A DNA stretch of 64,000 nt, from positions 51,195 to 115,194 of the forward strand of contig NZ_RAPE01000007.1 in assembly GCF_003651245.1 (NCBI RefSeq). Direction: 5' to 3'. This DNA is from Roseovarius spongiae. Lineage in GTDB: Bacteria > Pseudomonadota > Alphaproteobacteria > Rhodobacterales > Rhodobacteraceae. The notes beneath the pieces were generated by a model, which saw only the letters and a list, made by a program, of their open reading frames with translations, searched no databases and had not been told where the DNA came from. A program made the translations under genes and the position numbers. Shown piece by piece: positions 17,288-26,326 of the stretch (position 1 is the stretch's first letter; each line of letters begins with the position of its first letter).

Positions 17288-17568
17288 GGCCCCTACCCCT
17301 ATTACTGACCGTTCTGACGGTCTTCGTTGCCTTGGGCGAACCCGCCATGGCGCAGAGCATCGACCTGTCGCCTATTCAGGACCTTCTGCAAGGTATTGTC
17401 GATGCGCTCACCGGCCCGCTTGGTGTGGTGATCGCAACCCTCGCGGTGATCGGCGTGTTCCTGAGCTGGTTCTTCAACATCATCGACTTGCGGCAGGCCC
17501 TCTGGGTCTTGGTCGGTATCGCCGGTGTCGCTGCCGCACCCACGATCGTGGCCGCGGTCTTCAGTTGA
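17284..17568 (+). CDS. virB2: VirB2/TrbC-type conjugative pilin
   Basis: This is a 94-aa small prepilin. The signal peptide ends near residue 23 (AMAQ), and the mature part has two long hydrophobic helices (about 45-65 and 70-93) separated by a short polar loop, as in VirB2. It polymerises into the transfer pilus. The ATG overlaps the transglycosylase stop. Length and position, between virB1 and virB3, are standard. Confidence 0.9.
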   Translation: MRPLPLLLTVLTVFVALGEPAMAQSIDLSPIQDLLQGIVDALTGPLGVVIATLAVIGVFLSWFFNIIDLRQALWVLVGIAGVAAAPTIVAAVFS

Positions 17569-17578
17569 GGAGTTTGGC

Positions 17579-17857
17579 GTGGCGGAACGGTCCCCCCTTT
17601 TTCTTGGCCTCGTACGCCCGCCGAAACTCTTCGGTCTGCCGATCATGTATGCCGTGGTCTGGCTCTTCGGCTCCGTCCTTCTCTTCGTCTGGATCCAGAG
17701 CTTTGTCGTCCTGGGCATCGCAGCCGTTCTCTATCCTCTGCTTTGGAAAGCCGCAGATTGGGATCCGCGCTTCATCGATGTGGCGATGACCACGCTTCAG
17801 GAAACACCTCCGACCCGAAACCGCAAAATCCACTTAGGCGACAGCTATGCCCCGTGA
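17579..17857 (+). CDS. virB3: VirB3-type T4SS inner-membrane protein
   Basis: This is a 92-aa protein beginning AERSPLFLGLVRPPKLFG, the VirB3 N-terminal pattern, followed by one long hydrophobic hairpin (about 19-50). VirB3 works with the VirB4 ATPase at the inner membrane in pilus biogenesis. I chose GTG 17579 with the upstream TGAGGAG site, 10 nt after virB2; upstream codons in the frame fall within virB2. The 3' end overlaps the virB4 start by 11 nt. Confidence 0.88.
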   Translation: MAERSPLFLGLVRPPKLFGLPIMYAVVWLFGSVLLFVWIQSFVVLGIAAVLYPLLWKAADWDPRFIDVAMTTLQETPPTRNRKIHLGDSYAP

Positions 17858-20219
17858 TGATGTGAAGGAACGTGACGAGCGCACGCTGATGCCCAACTGG
17901 TTTCAGCATGAGAAGCATCTGGCACATATGCTGCCCTACGTGAGTCTCGTCGATGATCGCACGGTCCGCACGCGGGTGAACGAACTCTTCCAATCCATCC
18001 GGATCACAGGGGTCAACAGCTACACGACAGATCATGAATACCTCGATAAAGTCCGCGCGCTCTTCGCGCGGATCGTGGCGCAGCTTGGTGAAGAATTCAG
18101 TTACTACGTCCACAAGGTCTCGAAGGGCATCAAGGTGGACCTCGAGCCCGTCGACGGCGACAGTTTCGCCGCCATGGTGGACGCGCAATGGTGCGACAAC
18201 ATGAATACCAGGGGGCTTCGGGACAAGACGCTCACACTGACAGTCATCCACCGCCCGCCAAACAAAAGCTTCCTGAGCTTCATGCGCAGCCCTTCGCCCG
18301 AGCGCCTGAAGGATGAGACGGTCAAGCGGCTGCGGCGATTGAATGAAGCCGTCGGCATATTCACCTCCGGTCTGGCGGAGCTGAAGCCGTCCGTGCTCTC
18401 AGCTGAGACCGGGGACCTGGTCGGCTTCCTCGGTGCCCTGAACACCGGCCAGGAGCGCCCGCTCTACCATACCTCGCAGTTCGGATTTCTGGCCTCCTCG
18501 GCCGCGAACACCCGCGTGACGTTCTTCGGGGATCATTTCGAGCTGAGCGAGGGCGTAGCAGGTCGCCGTTTTGGCAAGAGCTACTCCATCAAGGATTACT
18601 CCGAACAGACAAGCTGCACCATGTTCGATACGCTCAACCTGCCCGTCGATATGATCGTCACGCATTCCTTCACACCCGTAAACACGAACATGACGATCTC
18701 GCGGATCAAGCGGCAGGTGAAGCAGATGCAGGCCGCCGATGATGCCGCAGTCTCGCTCCGCGAACACCTTTCCTTCCTGGCCGACGATCTCGAAGCCAAG
18801 CGCGCCAGCATGGGCGATCACCATATGGTGGTCACTGTCTTCGCCGAAACGCTCGATGGGCTCGAAACCCTCGGCGCCGAGATCGTGAACGCCGCCGCCT
18901 CCGAAGGCGTGACGATGGTCAGCGATCGGTTCGGGGCAAACACGCATTTCTTCAGCCAGCACCCCGGCAACCAGCCAAAGCGTTTGCGCCCCAGCACGGT
19001 CACCAATCGCAACTTTGCCGATTTCGCTGCCTTCCACCGGACGCAGCTCGGCAAGCGAGCCGACGAAGTATCCTGGGGCAAGGTCATCTCGCTTTTTCCC
19101 ACGCCAGAAAAGAGCGCCTACCGCTTCTCCTTCCACGAGGCCGGGTCTCCTGGGAAGGAACCCACGAGTGGTCACACGCTCATCATGGGTCGCCCCGGTT
19201 CAGGCAAGTCGGTCCTTGCCGCCTTTCTGATGACCCAGGCCAAACGCGCGGGGGCGCGGGTCTTTGTCTTCGACTATCGCCAGGGGATGGAAATGGCCGT
19301 CCGCGCCAATGGCGGGCGCTACACCACCATCCAGGGCGGCATGCCCACGGGTCTCAATCCCCTCTGGACCGAGACCGACAGCCGCGGCATTGCCTGGCTG
19401 GCCGACTGGTTCGGCACCCTGCTCCACCGCGAAGACAAGCCCCTCACCCCGGCGCAAACCAACCGCATCATGGAGTGTGTGCGCCAGAACGCCCAGGCCA
19501 CCGACCCGGGCCTTCGCGACTGGCAAAACTTCGCATCGCTCTTCATGTCGATGGATGATGACGGGGATCTGAACCAGCGGGTTCTCGAATGGGCCGAGAA
19601 GGGCCGGTTCGGATGGATCTTCGGCCACAGCCTCGAGGACACGTTCTCGCTCGATGGCGACATGGTTGGTTTTGATCTGACGGGCATTCTAGACAGTGAA
19701 AGCGACAAGGAGCGCATGGCGGTCCTGAGCTATCTCTTCCGCCGGATCGAGCGGAAGATCGAGGACCGCCGCCCGACGATCATCATCATCGACGAGGCCT
19801 GGAAGGCGCTCGACAACGCGTATTTCGCGGAGCGATTGTCGCAATGGCTCGTCACGGCCCGGAAACAGAACACCGTGGCCGTGATGATGACGCAATATGC
19901 CAGCCAGCTCGAGCGGACCCGCACCGGCAAGACCATCGTCGAGGCGGTCCCGACACAAGTGCTTCTCCCAAACATCCGGGCCAATGCCTCGGACTACGCG
20001 ATGCTCAATCTCTTCCAGAAAGAGCTCGATACGCTCCTGAACACAGGCACGAACTCCCGGCTCGCGCTCATTCGCGATGACCAGGGATCGGTGGTCGTCG
20101 ACGCCGATCTGAGCGCCCTCGGACACAACCTGACCATCCTCGGCGGCATGGAGGCCGGCGAAAAACTCGTCGGCCAGGATTACCGCGCCCGTCCCGATTT
20201 CTGGAGACTACAGCCATGA
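17847..20219 (+). CDS. virB4: VirB4 T4SS ATPase
   Basis: This is a 790-aa cytoplasmic or membrane-associated ATPase that powers pilus assembly and substrate transfer. The N-terminal VirB4 domain is followed by a RecA-like ATPase domain with Walker A GRPGSGKS at 448-455 and Walker B IIIIDEAW (D649/E650). The later segment WLVTARKQNTVAVMMTQ is the conserved sensor region. Length is typical. The start overlaps virB3 and the stop overlaps the lipoprotein gene (ATGA). Confidence 0.96.
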   Translation: MPRDDVKERDERTLMPNWFQHEKHLAHMLPYVSLVDDRTVRTRVNELFQSIRITGVNSYTTDHEYLDKVRALFARIVAQLGEEFSYYVHKVSKGIKVDLEPVDGDSFAAMVDAQWCDNMNTRGLRDKTLTLTVIHRPPNKSFLSFMRSPSPERLKDETVKRLRRLNEAVGIFTSGLAELKPSVLSAETGDLVGFLGALNTGQERPLYHTSQFGFLASSAANTRVTFFGDHFELSEGVAGRRFGKSYSIKDYSEQTSCTMFDTLNLPVDMIVTHSFTPVNTNMTISRIKRQVKQMQAADDAAVSLREHLSFLADDLEAKRASMGDHHMVVTVFAETLDGLETLGAEIVNAAASEGVTMVSDRFGANTHFFSQHPGNQPKRLRPSTVTNRNFADFAAFHRTQLGKRADEVSWGKVISLFPTPEKSAYRFSFHEAGSPGKEPTSGHTLIMGRPGSGKSVLAAFLMTQAKRAGARVFVFDYRQGMEMAVRANGGRYTTIQGGMPTGLNPLWTETDSRGIAWLADWFGTLLHREDKPLTPAQTNRIMECVRQNAQATDPGLRDWQNFASLFMSMDDDGDLNQRVLEWAEKGRFGWIFGHSLEDTFSLDGDMVGFDLTGILDSESDKERMAVLSYLFRRIERKIEDRRPTIIIIDEAWKALDNAYFAERLSQWLVTARKQNTVAVMMTQYASQLERTRTGKTIVEAVPTQVLLPNIRANASDYAMLNLFQKELDTLLNTGTNSRLALIRDDQGSVVVDADLSALGHNLTILGGMEAGEKLVGQDYRARPDFWRLQP

Positions 20220-20383
20220 AAACATTCTCGCTCGCTTTACTGATCTGCACTCTCGCTGCTTGCTCCAACTACCGCGAACCTGAGGCGAACTGCTTCAGCT
20301 TCGTCGCGCGTGGCGATGCGCCAATTGATTGCCACTTTGACACGCTCGGTGGTGCTGACTTCGAGGACCTCGCCTATGAGTAG
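20216..20383 (+). CDS. Small lipoprotein between virB4 and the SLT/VirB5 gene (VirB7- or entry-exclusion-like)
   Basis: This is a 55-aa lipoprotein. MKTFSLALLICTLAAC forms a signal with lipobox L-A-A-C, so C16 would be the lipidated residue. Two more cysteines lie in the short mature part (ANCFSF and IDCHF). The ATG overlaps the virB4 stop and the stop overlaps the next gene's start (ATGAGTAG), so it is a real operon member. A VirB7-type stabiliser of the outer-membrane pore or a TrbK/Eex-type entry-exclusion lipoprotein are both possible; sequence alone does not decide. Confidence 0.8.
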   Translation: MKTFSLALLICTLAACSNYREPEANCFSFVARGDAPIDCHFDTLGGADFEDLAYE

Positions 20384-21530
20384 GCCGCTTTTCGCCACGT
20401 TGCTTTTGATCGGCGCGGCTTCGACCGCGCTGGCACAAGGCGTGCCGGTGAATGACAGCGGCTTGACCGCACGCGATCTGATCGAGACTGCGGACCGCGA
20501 AGCTGATCTTGCGGTGCAACGGGAAACGCTCACGGTCCAGGAACAGATTTCTGCGATCGAACGCGAACAGCTCGCCGTCCTCGATGCGATCCTCGACGCA
20601 CAGACCAGTTTCGACAGCGCGGCCATCACCGGCATGGTCACGGACCTTGAGGGCGGTAACGGCGACACAGACCGCTCCGCCGAAGCCGTCTACGGAACAG
20701 CCGACATTGATCCAAACCCCGCCGGAGTTCAGATGTTCGGGGACGCGGCGGAGAATATCGAGCAGCTGATCATCCGGGTTGCCCAGGAAACCCACGGGCG
20801 GCCCGGGGTCTCTGCCGCCGGTCTCTCGGTTGTCCAGTGGCGCGCGCTCCTTCAGGCTCTGATCTGGCAGGAGAGTCGCTTCGTGATCCGCGCGGAAAGC
20901 CCCGTGGGTGCCTACGGGCTCACACAGATCATGCCCGGGACCGCCAACGATCTCGGGATCAACCCGGAATACCGCACGAGCCCCTATCTGCAGGTCGATG
21001 GCGGCGCGCGCTATCTCTCGGACCAACTGGCGCGCTTTGATGGCAACATCATCTTCGGGCTTGCGGCCTACAACGCAGGCCCTGGCCGCGTCATCGAGTA
21101 TGGCGGCGTGCCGCCCTTCCAGGAAACCCAGCACTACGTCACCGTCATCCCGCAGCAATACAATGCGTACCTTGCGCGGATCGGCGGGATCGAGGCGCTC
21201 GGCACCATCGACCCGGCGCTTCTCGCGAACTCGAACCTTTCGCTGACCGGCGCGGGCGCGGCCTTCTACGGCAGCAATTCCCCGACCGCGATCCGGCAAG
21301 CCACCCTCCGCGTCCGCGATATCGTAACCCGTATCGGGACCACGTCGGATGTGCAGGAATCGATGGCGCTCAACACCTACGCTAGGGCCGAGCTGGTCCG
21401 GCTCATCGCGGCCATGACCAGGCTCCAGGCCGCGCGCACCCAGCCATTCAGCGCCGAACAGATGCGTCTCGCCGCTGCGCGCATGCAGGAACAAGACTTC
21501 ATGACATTCATCATAGAGGAGCTGGACTGA
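20376..21530 (+). CDS. VirB5-like protein with an inserted lytic transglycosylase (SLT) domain
   Basis: This is a 384-aa exported protein. The signal peptide ends at about residue 22, right before A-Q-G-V-P-V-N-D. A coiled-coil segment (about 38-80) is followed by an SLT domain (about 130-255) with catalytic Glu in LIWQESRFVIRA, GAYGLTQIMPGTA and GLAAYNAGPG. The C-terminal helical part (about 320-384) has DVQESMALNTYARAELVRL and ends EQDFMTFIIEELD. Both ends match the neighbouring VirB5 (AQGVPVID, ELKESVDLNTRVTAELA, EEQNFMEFTIPDLGD). I infer a fusion of a muramidase into a VirB5-type minor pilin. It is the second SLT enzyme of the locus. Confidence 0.85.
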   Translation: MSRPLFATLLLIGAASTALAQGVPVNDSGLTARDLIETADREADLAVQRETLTVQEQISAIEREQLAVLDAILDAQTSFDSAAITGMVTDLEGGNGDTDRSAEAVYGTADIDPNPAGVQMFGDAAENIEQLIIRVAQETHGRPGVSAAGLSVVQWRALLQALIWQESRFVIRAESPVGAYGLTQIMPGTANDLGINPEYRTSPYLQVDGGARYLSDQLARFDGNIIFGLAAYNAGPGRVIEYGGVPPFQETQHYVTVIPQQYNAYLARIGGIEALGTIDPALLANSNLSLTGAGAAFYGSNSPTAIRQATLRVRDIVTRIGTTSDVQESMALNTYARAELVRLIAAMTRLQAARTQPFSAEQMRLAAARMQEQDFMTFIIEELD

Positions 21531-22363
21531 TGCCCGCCCAACTGCTTTGCAAATCGCTGCGCGCTCTCACCCTGTCAACCCTACTGACGCTTGGTGGCAT
21601 CGCCGCGCCGGTCGCACTTCTGCCGGTAGCCGCAGCGGCCCAAGGCGTGCCTGTTATCGACACCCAAAACATCGCCCAAAACATCCAGCAATTGCGCCAG
21701 ATGATCGAGGATGAACTCCTGCAGAACGAACAGCTTCTGCAGCTGCGCGAACAACTCACTACACTCACGGACCAACTGGCCGAATTGCAGCGGACCTATG
21801 AGGCCCTGACGCGGCTTGCGGAACTCCCCGAAATCATCGCCACGGAAATGGAGGCCGAGTTGAACGGCATCCTCGATCAGGAATTCGGCGATATCCAGGC
21901 GACTATTCAGGCCATCCGTACCGGCGACTTCTCGGGCCTCAGCGGCTCCGGCGCCGCCGAGATCGAAACCCAAATGGACCGCGTGTTGGCCGAGCTTGGC
22001 TTTGATGACGATACGCTCCGCGAGATGGCAACCAGCGGCAATGCCGGGGCGGAACGGATCGCCACCCAAGCGACCACAGGTGCGCTTGTCTCGGCCGCCG
22101 CACAGAACAGCTACGACGATGCGGGCCAGTCCCTCGAACGGGTGGAGCGCCTCGTCGGTCTTATCGACGACATGGATGAGCTCAAGGAGAGCGTCGATCT
22201 CAACACGCGTGTGACCGCCGAACTCGCCATCGCGCTTGTCGCCATGTGGCAGCTCGAGGCCGTCCAGACGGTGGGCGATGGCACCGGTGGCGTGATCGAT
22301 GCCGCTACCATCGCCGAAGAACAGAACTTCATGGAGTTCACCATTCCGGATTTGGGCGACTGA
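21530..22363 (+). CDS. virB5: VirB5-type minor pilin / T4SS protein
   Basis: This is a 277-aa exported protein. The signal peptide ends near residue 38 (AAAQGVPVID), then long coiled-coil helices follow (about 45-110), a central glycine-rich part and a C-terminal helical bundle. The pattern, including the LNTRVTAELAIALV segment, is that of VirB5/TrbJ-like proteins at the pilus tip, which help target-cell contact. The start overlaps the preceding stop (TGATG). The neighbouring SLT-containing protein looks like a paralogue with an insertion. Confidence 0.85.
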   Translation: MPAQLLCKSLRALTLSTLLTLGGIAAPVALLPVAAAAQGVPVIDTQNIAQNIQQLRQMIEDELLQNEQLLQLREQLTTLTDQLAELQRTYEALTRLAELPEIIATEMEAELNGILDQEFGDIQATIQAIRTGDFSGLSGSGAAEIETQMDRVLAELGFDDDTLREMATSGNAGAERIATQATTGALVSAAAQNSYDDAGQSLERVERLVGLIDDMDELKESVDLNTRVTAELAIALVAMWQLEAVQTVGDGTGGVIDAATIAEEQNFMEFTIPDLGD

Positions 22364-22375
22364 GTTTCGAGGCAT

Positions 22376-23035
22376 ATGACGTTGAACAGTGAACGCGAAA
22401 TCATCGAGGAGGAACTGGTCTACGGGGCGCTCCGCCGGGAGCGGCTCTGGCAACGGCTTGGTCTCCTCGGGATGATTTTCGGGTTGATCGGCTCCCTTGG
22501 TGCGGTGATGGTTGCCATCCTCGATGTCGACCCGCCGCCGGTGGTTGTCCCCTACGATCCAGAGACCGGATTTGCCCTGCCCGAAGCCTCGGTCGGCGCC
22601 ACGCACGTCACCGGGAATCAGGCCGTCATCGAGGCGGAGATCTTCCGCTATGTAACGGACCGCGAGGTTTACAATCAGCTCGACAATGACGTGCGTATCC
22701 GCAGCGTTCTTCAGCGTTCCGATGGCCGGGCGGAAGCCTCCGTCACGGCGCAGTGGAACAGCGCAAACCCTGAGTACCCTCCGACCGTCTACGGGGCCAA
22801 CTCCACACTCGATGTCGAAGTCCTCAGCATCAACCTGATCGGTGAGAACCGCGCCACGGTGCGTCTTCGCAAGCGCCTCACCTCCATCCAGGGCATCCAG
22901 GCGGGCCTCTTCACCGCGACGCTGCTTTTCGAGTTCCGACCCGAGGAAGCGCGCACGATCGATCAGGTCTGGACCAACCCCTTCGGCTTCACCGTGCTCG
23001 AGTATTCGATCCGGTCCGACAGATTGGAGAACTGA
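22376..23035 (+). CDS. virB8: VirB8 T4SS inner-membrane assembly factor
   Basis: This is a 219-aa bitopic membrane protein with a short cytoplasmic N-terminus, one transmembrane helix (about 28-50) and a periplasmic VirB8/TrbF NTF2-like domain that contains the conserved FRYVTDREVYN and later TLLFEFRP segments. VirB8 nucleates the T4SS core. It starts 12 nt after virB5 and ends 1 nt before virB9. Length is typical. Confidence 0.93.
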   Translation: MTLNSEREIIEEELVYGALRRERLWQRLGLLGMIFGLIGSLGAVMVAILDVDPPPVVVPYDPETGFALPEASVGATHVTGNQAVIEAEIFRYVTDREVYNQLDNDVRIRSVLQRSDGRAEASVTAQWNSANPEYPPTVYGANSTLDVEVLSINLIGENRATVRLRKRLTSIQGIQAGLFTATLLFEFRPEEARTIDQVWTNPFGFTVLEYSIRSDRLEN

Positions 23036-23036
23036 T

Positions 23037-23729
23037 ATGCAGCGGCTTGGACCTGGCATTCTGATCCTGATCTTCACGGCCTCGAACGTCCTCGCGGAAG
23101 CAACGCCAAGGCGCGGCCCCAACGATGCTCGGGTCCGGATCGCAACCTATCAGGAAGGCCAGGTCTTCCGCCTTAACGTCTCGCTCACCCATGTGACGAC
23201 CATCGAGTTCGGGACAGGCGAAACCATCCGCTCGATCCTGGCCGGAGACACCGAAGGCTTCGAGCTCGACGGCGTCCCCGGCGGCCAGGCCTTCGCGATC
23301 AAGCCGCTGGCCCGCGGCGTCCATACCAACGTCACCGTCTATACCAACCGGCGCAGCTACTATTTCAACGTCCAGGAGGTCTCGACGCCGACCTTCTACG
23401 TGGTGCAATTCCATTATCCCGATGAAGAGCGTCGCCCCCGGAACGCCGTCGCGGCCCAGGCCCCGAACTACAACTACGGGGCCAGCGACCGCACGGAAAT
23501 CACCCCCGCGCGCGTCTGGGATGACGGGACCTTCACCTATTTCCAGTTCGCCCGCAACGCGCCGGTCCCCGCGATCTTCCGCTATTCGAACGGGCGCGAG
23601 CGCACCGTCAATACGCAAGCCACCGAACCCGGCGTGATCCGGCTCTCGGGCGTGAATGCCCAGTGGGTGCTGCGCCTCGGCGATACCGTTGTCTGCATTC
23701 AAGCCAATTCGCTGACGGGAGGCACGTGA
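23037..23729 (+). CDS. virB9: VirB9 T4SS outer-membrane core protein
   Basis: This is a 230-aa periplasmic protein with a signal peptide (to about residue 21), an N-terminal domain with the RIATYQEGQVFRL pattern and a C-terminal beta-sandwich (ARVWDDGTFTYFQF, PAIFRYSNGRE) that joins VirB7 and VirB10 in the core complex. The ATG at 23037 is 1 nt past the virB8 stop. The stop overlaps the virB10 start. Confidence 0.94.
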   Translation: MQRLGPGILILIFTASNVLAEATPRRGPNDARVRIATYQEGQVFRLNVSLTHVTTIEFGTGETIRSILAGDTEGFELDGVPGGQAFAIKPLARGVHTNVTVYTNRRSYYFNVQEVSTPTFYVVQFHYPDEERRPRNAVAAQAPNYNYGASDRTEITPARVWDDGTFTYFQFARNAPVPAIFRYSNGRERTVNTQATEPGVIRLSGVNAQWVLRLGDTVVCIQANSLTGGT

Positions 23730-25123
23730 TGAGCGACAAGCCGAACCAACCTGACATGTCCGAACGCCTCGCCCGGCTTGAGGCGAGCGCCTCGGGCAGC
23801 CCGGGGACCACAACCCGCCGCTCGCCTCTGACGGCCCTTCTTGTCGTCGCGCTCGTCGGTCTCGGCGGCACCGTCCTGTACCTGTTGAACCAGCCAGAAG
23901 AAGAAGTGGCCCTCCCCACGGCGACACCGGATGAATTCCAACCCGAAGGCGACGGGTTCGGCACTATCGAGCCCTTCGTACCCCCTGCCCCGCCGGAACC
24001 GGAAGTCGTGGAGGTCCCCGCCCCGGCACCGGAACCCAACGCCGAACTGCTCGCCCAGATCGCGGCGCTCCAAGCGCAGATCGAAGCCATTCAGAACGCC
24101 CCGGACCCGATGGTTGAAGAAGACACGGCGGCGGCGGAGGCCATTAACGCGTTGACCGCCAAGCTCACCGAGTTGCAAGCGGCCTCCGAAGCCGCGCAAC
24201 AGCAATTTACCGAAGAACTGCAAGCCCGCGACCGCGAACTGCAACAGCTGCGCATGGACCTCGATCTGGCGCGTCTTGAGGCCCAACAGCCCACCCCTGC
24301 TCCGACGGGTCCGACCGACGAAGAGCTTCGGCGCATGGAGGAGGAACGGCGGCGGCAAGAGGAAGAAGCGCGCCGTCTCGCCGAGTTGCAACGCCGTGCC
24401 GAGGAAGAGCGCGCCTTCCAGGAACGTCGCATCCTCTCTTCCGTCATTGCCTTCGGGGGGGCCACAGGCGACTCGGAAGGAACGGAACTCGCGGAGCGCA
24501 CCTTGAGTGATGCGGCCGACTTCGTCCTGAATGGGGCCTTCCCAAGCCCCGTCACCCAATCCGAGGTCATCGCGAACCCTGCGAACACTGTCATCCAGGG
24601 TACGGTCATCCAAGCCGCTCTGGAAACGGCGATCACGAGCGAACTGGCCGGCCAGGTCCGCGCGATTACCTCGGAGAATGTCTACAGCTATGATGGCACG
24701 CGGCTTCTGATCCCCGCCGGGTCCCGGCTGATCGGGCGATACCGCTCAGGTGCGGATATCGCGCAGCGACGGCTCACGATCACCTGGGACCGGATCATCC
24801 TGCCGAACGATCAGACGGTCCAGATCAGCGCGTTTGGGGCCGATGAGCTTGGCCGTTCCGGCACCACGGGTTTCGTCGACACCCGCTTTACCGAACGCTT
24901 CGGCTCGGCCGCGCTCATCTCGCTGATTTCGGCCGCGCCGACCGTCGCGGCGAATGAGACGCAGGATGAACTCGCAGAGGATGTCCTGGAAGACATTGGA
25001 GATGATCTCGCCGACGCCACCGACAGCGTGATCGGAGAATATCTTTCCATCGGCCCAGTCATCTATGTCGATCAGGGCGCGCGGATTACCGTCATGGTGG
25101 ACCGGGATCTGGAGATCTTCTGA
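23729..25123 (+). CDS. virB10: VirB10 / TrbI T4SS envelope-spanning protein
   Basis: This is a 464-aa protein with a short cytoplasmic N-terminus, one transmembrane helix (about 32-55), a proline/glutamate-rich periplasmic linker, a long coiled coil rich in E, R and Q (about 100-230) and the C-terminal TrbI/VirB10 beta-barrel domain (about 270-464) containing LLIPAGSRLIGRY. It spans both membranes and gates the channel. I chose the ATG at 23729, overlapping virB9 by one base. Confidence 0.95.
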   Translation: MSDKPNQPDMSERLARLEASASGSPGTTTRRSPLTALLVVALVGLGGTVLYLLNQPEEEVALPTATPDEFQPEGDGFGTIEPFVPPAPPEPEVVEVPAPAPEPNAELLAQIAALQAQIEAIQNAPDPMVEEDTAAAEAINALTAKLTELQAASEAAQQQFTEELQARDRELQQLRMDLDLARLEAQQPTPAPTGPTDEELRRMEEERRRQEEEARRLAELQRRAEEERAFQERRILSSVIAFGGATGDSEGTELAERTLSDAADFVLNGAFPSPVTQSEVIANPANTVIQGTVIQAALETAITSELAGQVRAITSENVYSYDGTRLLIPAGSRLIGRYRSGADIAQRRLTITWDRIILPNDQTVQISAFGADELGRSGTTGFVDTRFTERFGSAALISLISAAPTVAANETQDELAEDVLEDIGDDLADATDSVIGEYLSIGPVIYVDQGARITVMVDRDLEIF

Positions 25124-25127
25124 ACTC

Positions 25128-26117
25128 ATGACGCTCAGCTATCTCCAGGCCTCCATCGACAAACTGGAAGACGCCAAACGCGAGGAGGTCATCGAGATCT
25201 GCATCAACCCGGACGGGTCCTGCTGGGGGGAGTTTCAGGGGGACCATTTCATGCATCGTCTCAATCAGACGCTTACCGAGGATCAGATCAAGGATCTCGG
25301 AAACCAGATCGCTTCGGATGCAGCGACCCCTCTCTCAAAGGACCGGCCCATCGTGTCGGTCTCGATCACCTATCGTGAACGGCCGATCCGGGCTCAGGTC
25401 ATCACACCGCCTGCGGTCAACCGCGGCATGTCGATCAGTCTGCGCTTCTTCTCCAGCCTTCCGATTGAATCCATCGAATTGGGCTTCCTCTATGGGAAAG
25501 AGCGCAAGCTGGAAGAGCTTCGACAGGAGAAGAACCGCCAGCTTCGTGAGGTGGTGGCCAGCGGCGACATCGACGCCGCGATCCGGCATTGCGTCGAGCA
25601 CAAGCTCAACATGATCGTCTCCGGCGGCACCTCCACCGGGAAGACCGTCGCCGCTCGGAAGATCCTTTCCTACGTCAGCGACGGGGAACGGATTCTGACC
25701 ATCGAAGAGGCATCCGAGCTTCTCCCGAAACAGCCGAATGCCGTCACCCTGATCTCAAACAGGGATGCCTTGAACCAGACAGCCGACGTCCTGTTGACCG
25801 CGAGCCTGCGCATGCGGCCCGACCGCATCATTCTGGGCGAGGTTCGCGGGAAAGAGGCCATGACCTTCCTTGAGGCCATCAATACCGGCCACGGTGGCTC
25901 GATGACCACGCTGCACGCCGAAACGCCCCAGTTGGCGGTTCAGCGCCTAGCCATCGCTGCGCTCAAGACCGAAGTCCCGATCCCCTACCGCGATATGATA
26001 GACTACATCGAAAGCTCCATTGACGTGATCATACAAGCCGGCCGCGAAGACGGGAAACGCGGAATTACGGAGTTCTATTTGCCCGGCACCGAATTGGAAA
26101 TGGAGGCAAGCCAATGA
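25128..26117 (+). CDS. virB11: VirB11 T4SS hexameric ATPase
   Basis: This is a 329-aa traffic ATPase of the PulE/VirB11 family. Walker A is GGTSTGKT (about 166-173), the Asp box contains ILTIEEASEL, Walker B is RIILGEVRG, and the His box includes GHGGSMTTLHA. It works with VirB4 and VirD4 to drive assembly and DNA transfer. It starts 4 nt after virB10 and overlaps the following small gene by 4 nt. Confidence 0.95.
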   Translation: MTLSYLQASIDKLEDAKREEVIEICINPDGSCWGEFQGDHFMHRLNQTLTEDQIKDLGNQIASDAATPLSKDRPIVSVSITYRERPIRAQVITPPAVNRGMSISLRFFSSLPIESIELGFLYGKERKLEELRQEKNRQLREVVASGDIDAAIRHCVEHKLNMIVSGGTSTGKTVAARKILSYVSDGERILTIEEASELLPKQPNAVTLISNRDALNQTADVLLTASLRMRPDRIILGEVRGKEAMTFLEAINTGHGGSMTTLHAETPQLAVQRLAIAALKTEVPIPYRDMIDYIESSIDVIIQAGREDGKRGITEFYLPGTELEMEASQ

Positions 26118-26326
26118 AACGGTATTCGCCCAAGATCCTGACCTTCTCTCCCAACAAGAAAAATGACTATCGAGACATGGAAGATGTAATTGCTTCCTAC
26201 ACATTGGAAGGCTGGGAAATCGTCTCAATGACACATCTACAGGGAATGCAACCCGTCTACACCGTTCTCTTGCAGTATGAAATTACTGAAGAGGAGTATC
26301 AGAAATCGACGGAGAAAAGCGCGTGA
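26114..26326 (+). CDS. Small hypothetical protein, DUF4177-like
   Basis: This is a 70-aa soluble protein. The segment ASYTLEGWEIVSM followed by a beta strand (PVYTVLLQYE) resembles the DUF4177 fold (a helix, then GWE-(I/L)-V). It overlaps virB11 by 4 nt and its stop overlaps the next start (GTGA), so it belongs to the T4SS operon. Its role is unknown. Base composition is lower in GC than the virB genes, as it is for the next two genes, suggesting a separate insertion into the operon. Confidence 0.65.
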   Translation: MKRYSPKILTFSPNKKNDYRDMEDVIASYTLEGWEIVSMTHLQGMQPVYTVLLQYEITEEEYQKSTEKSA

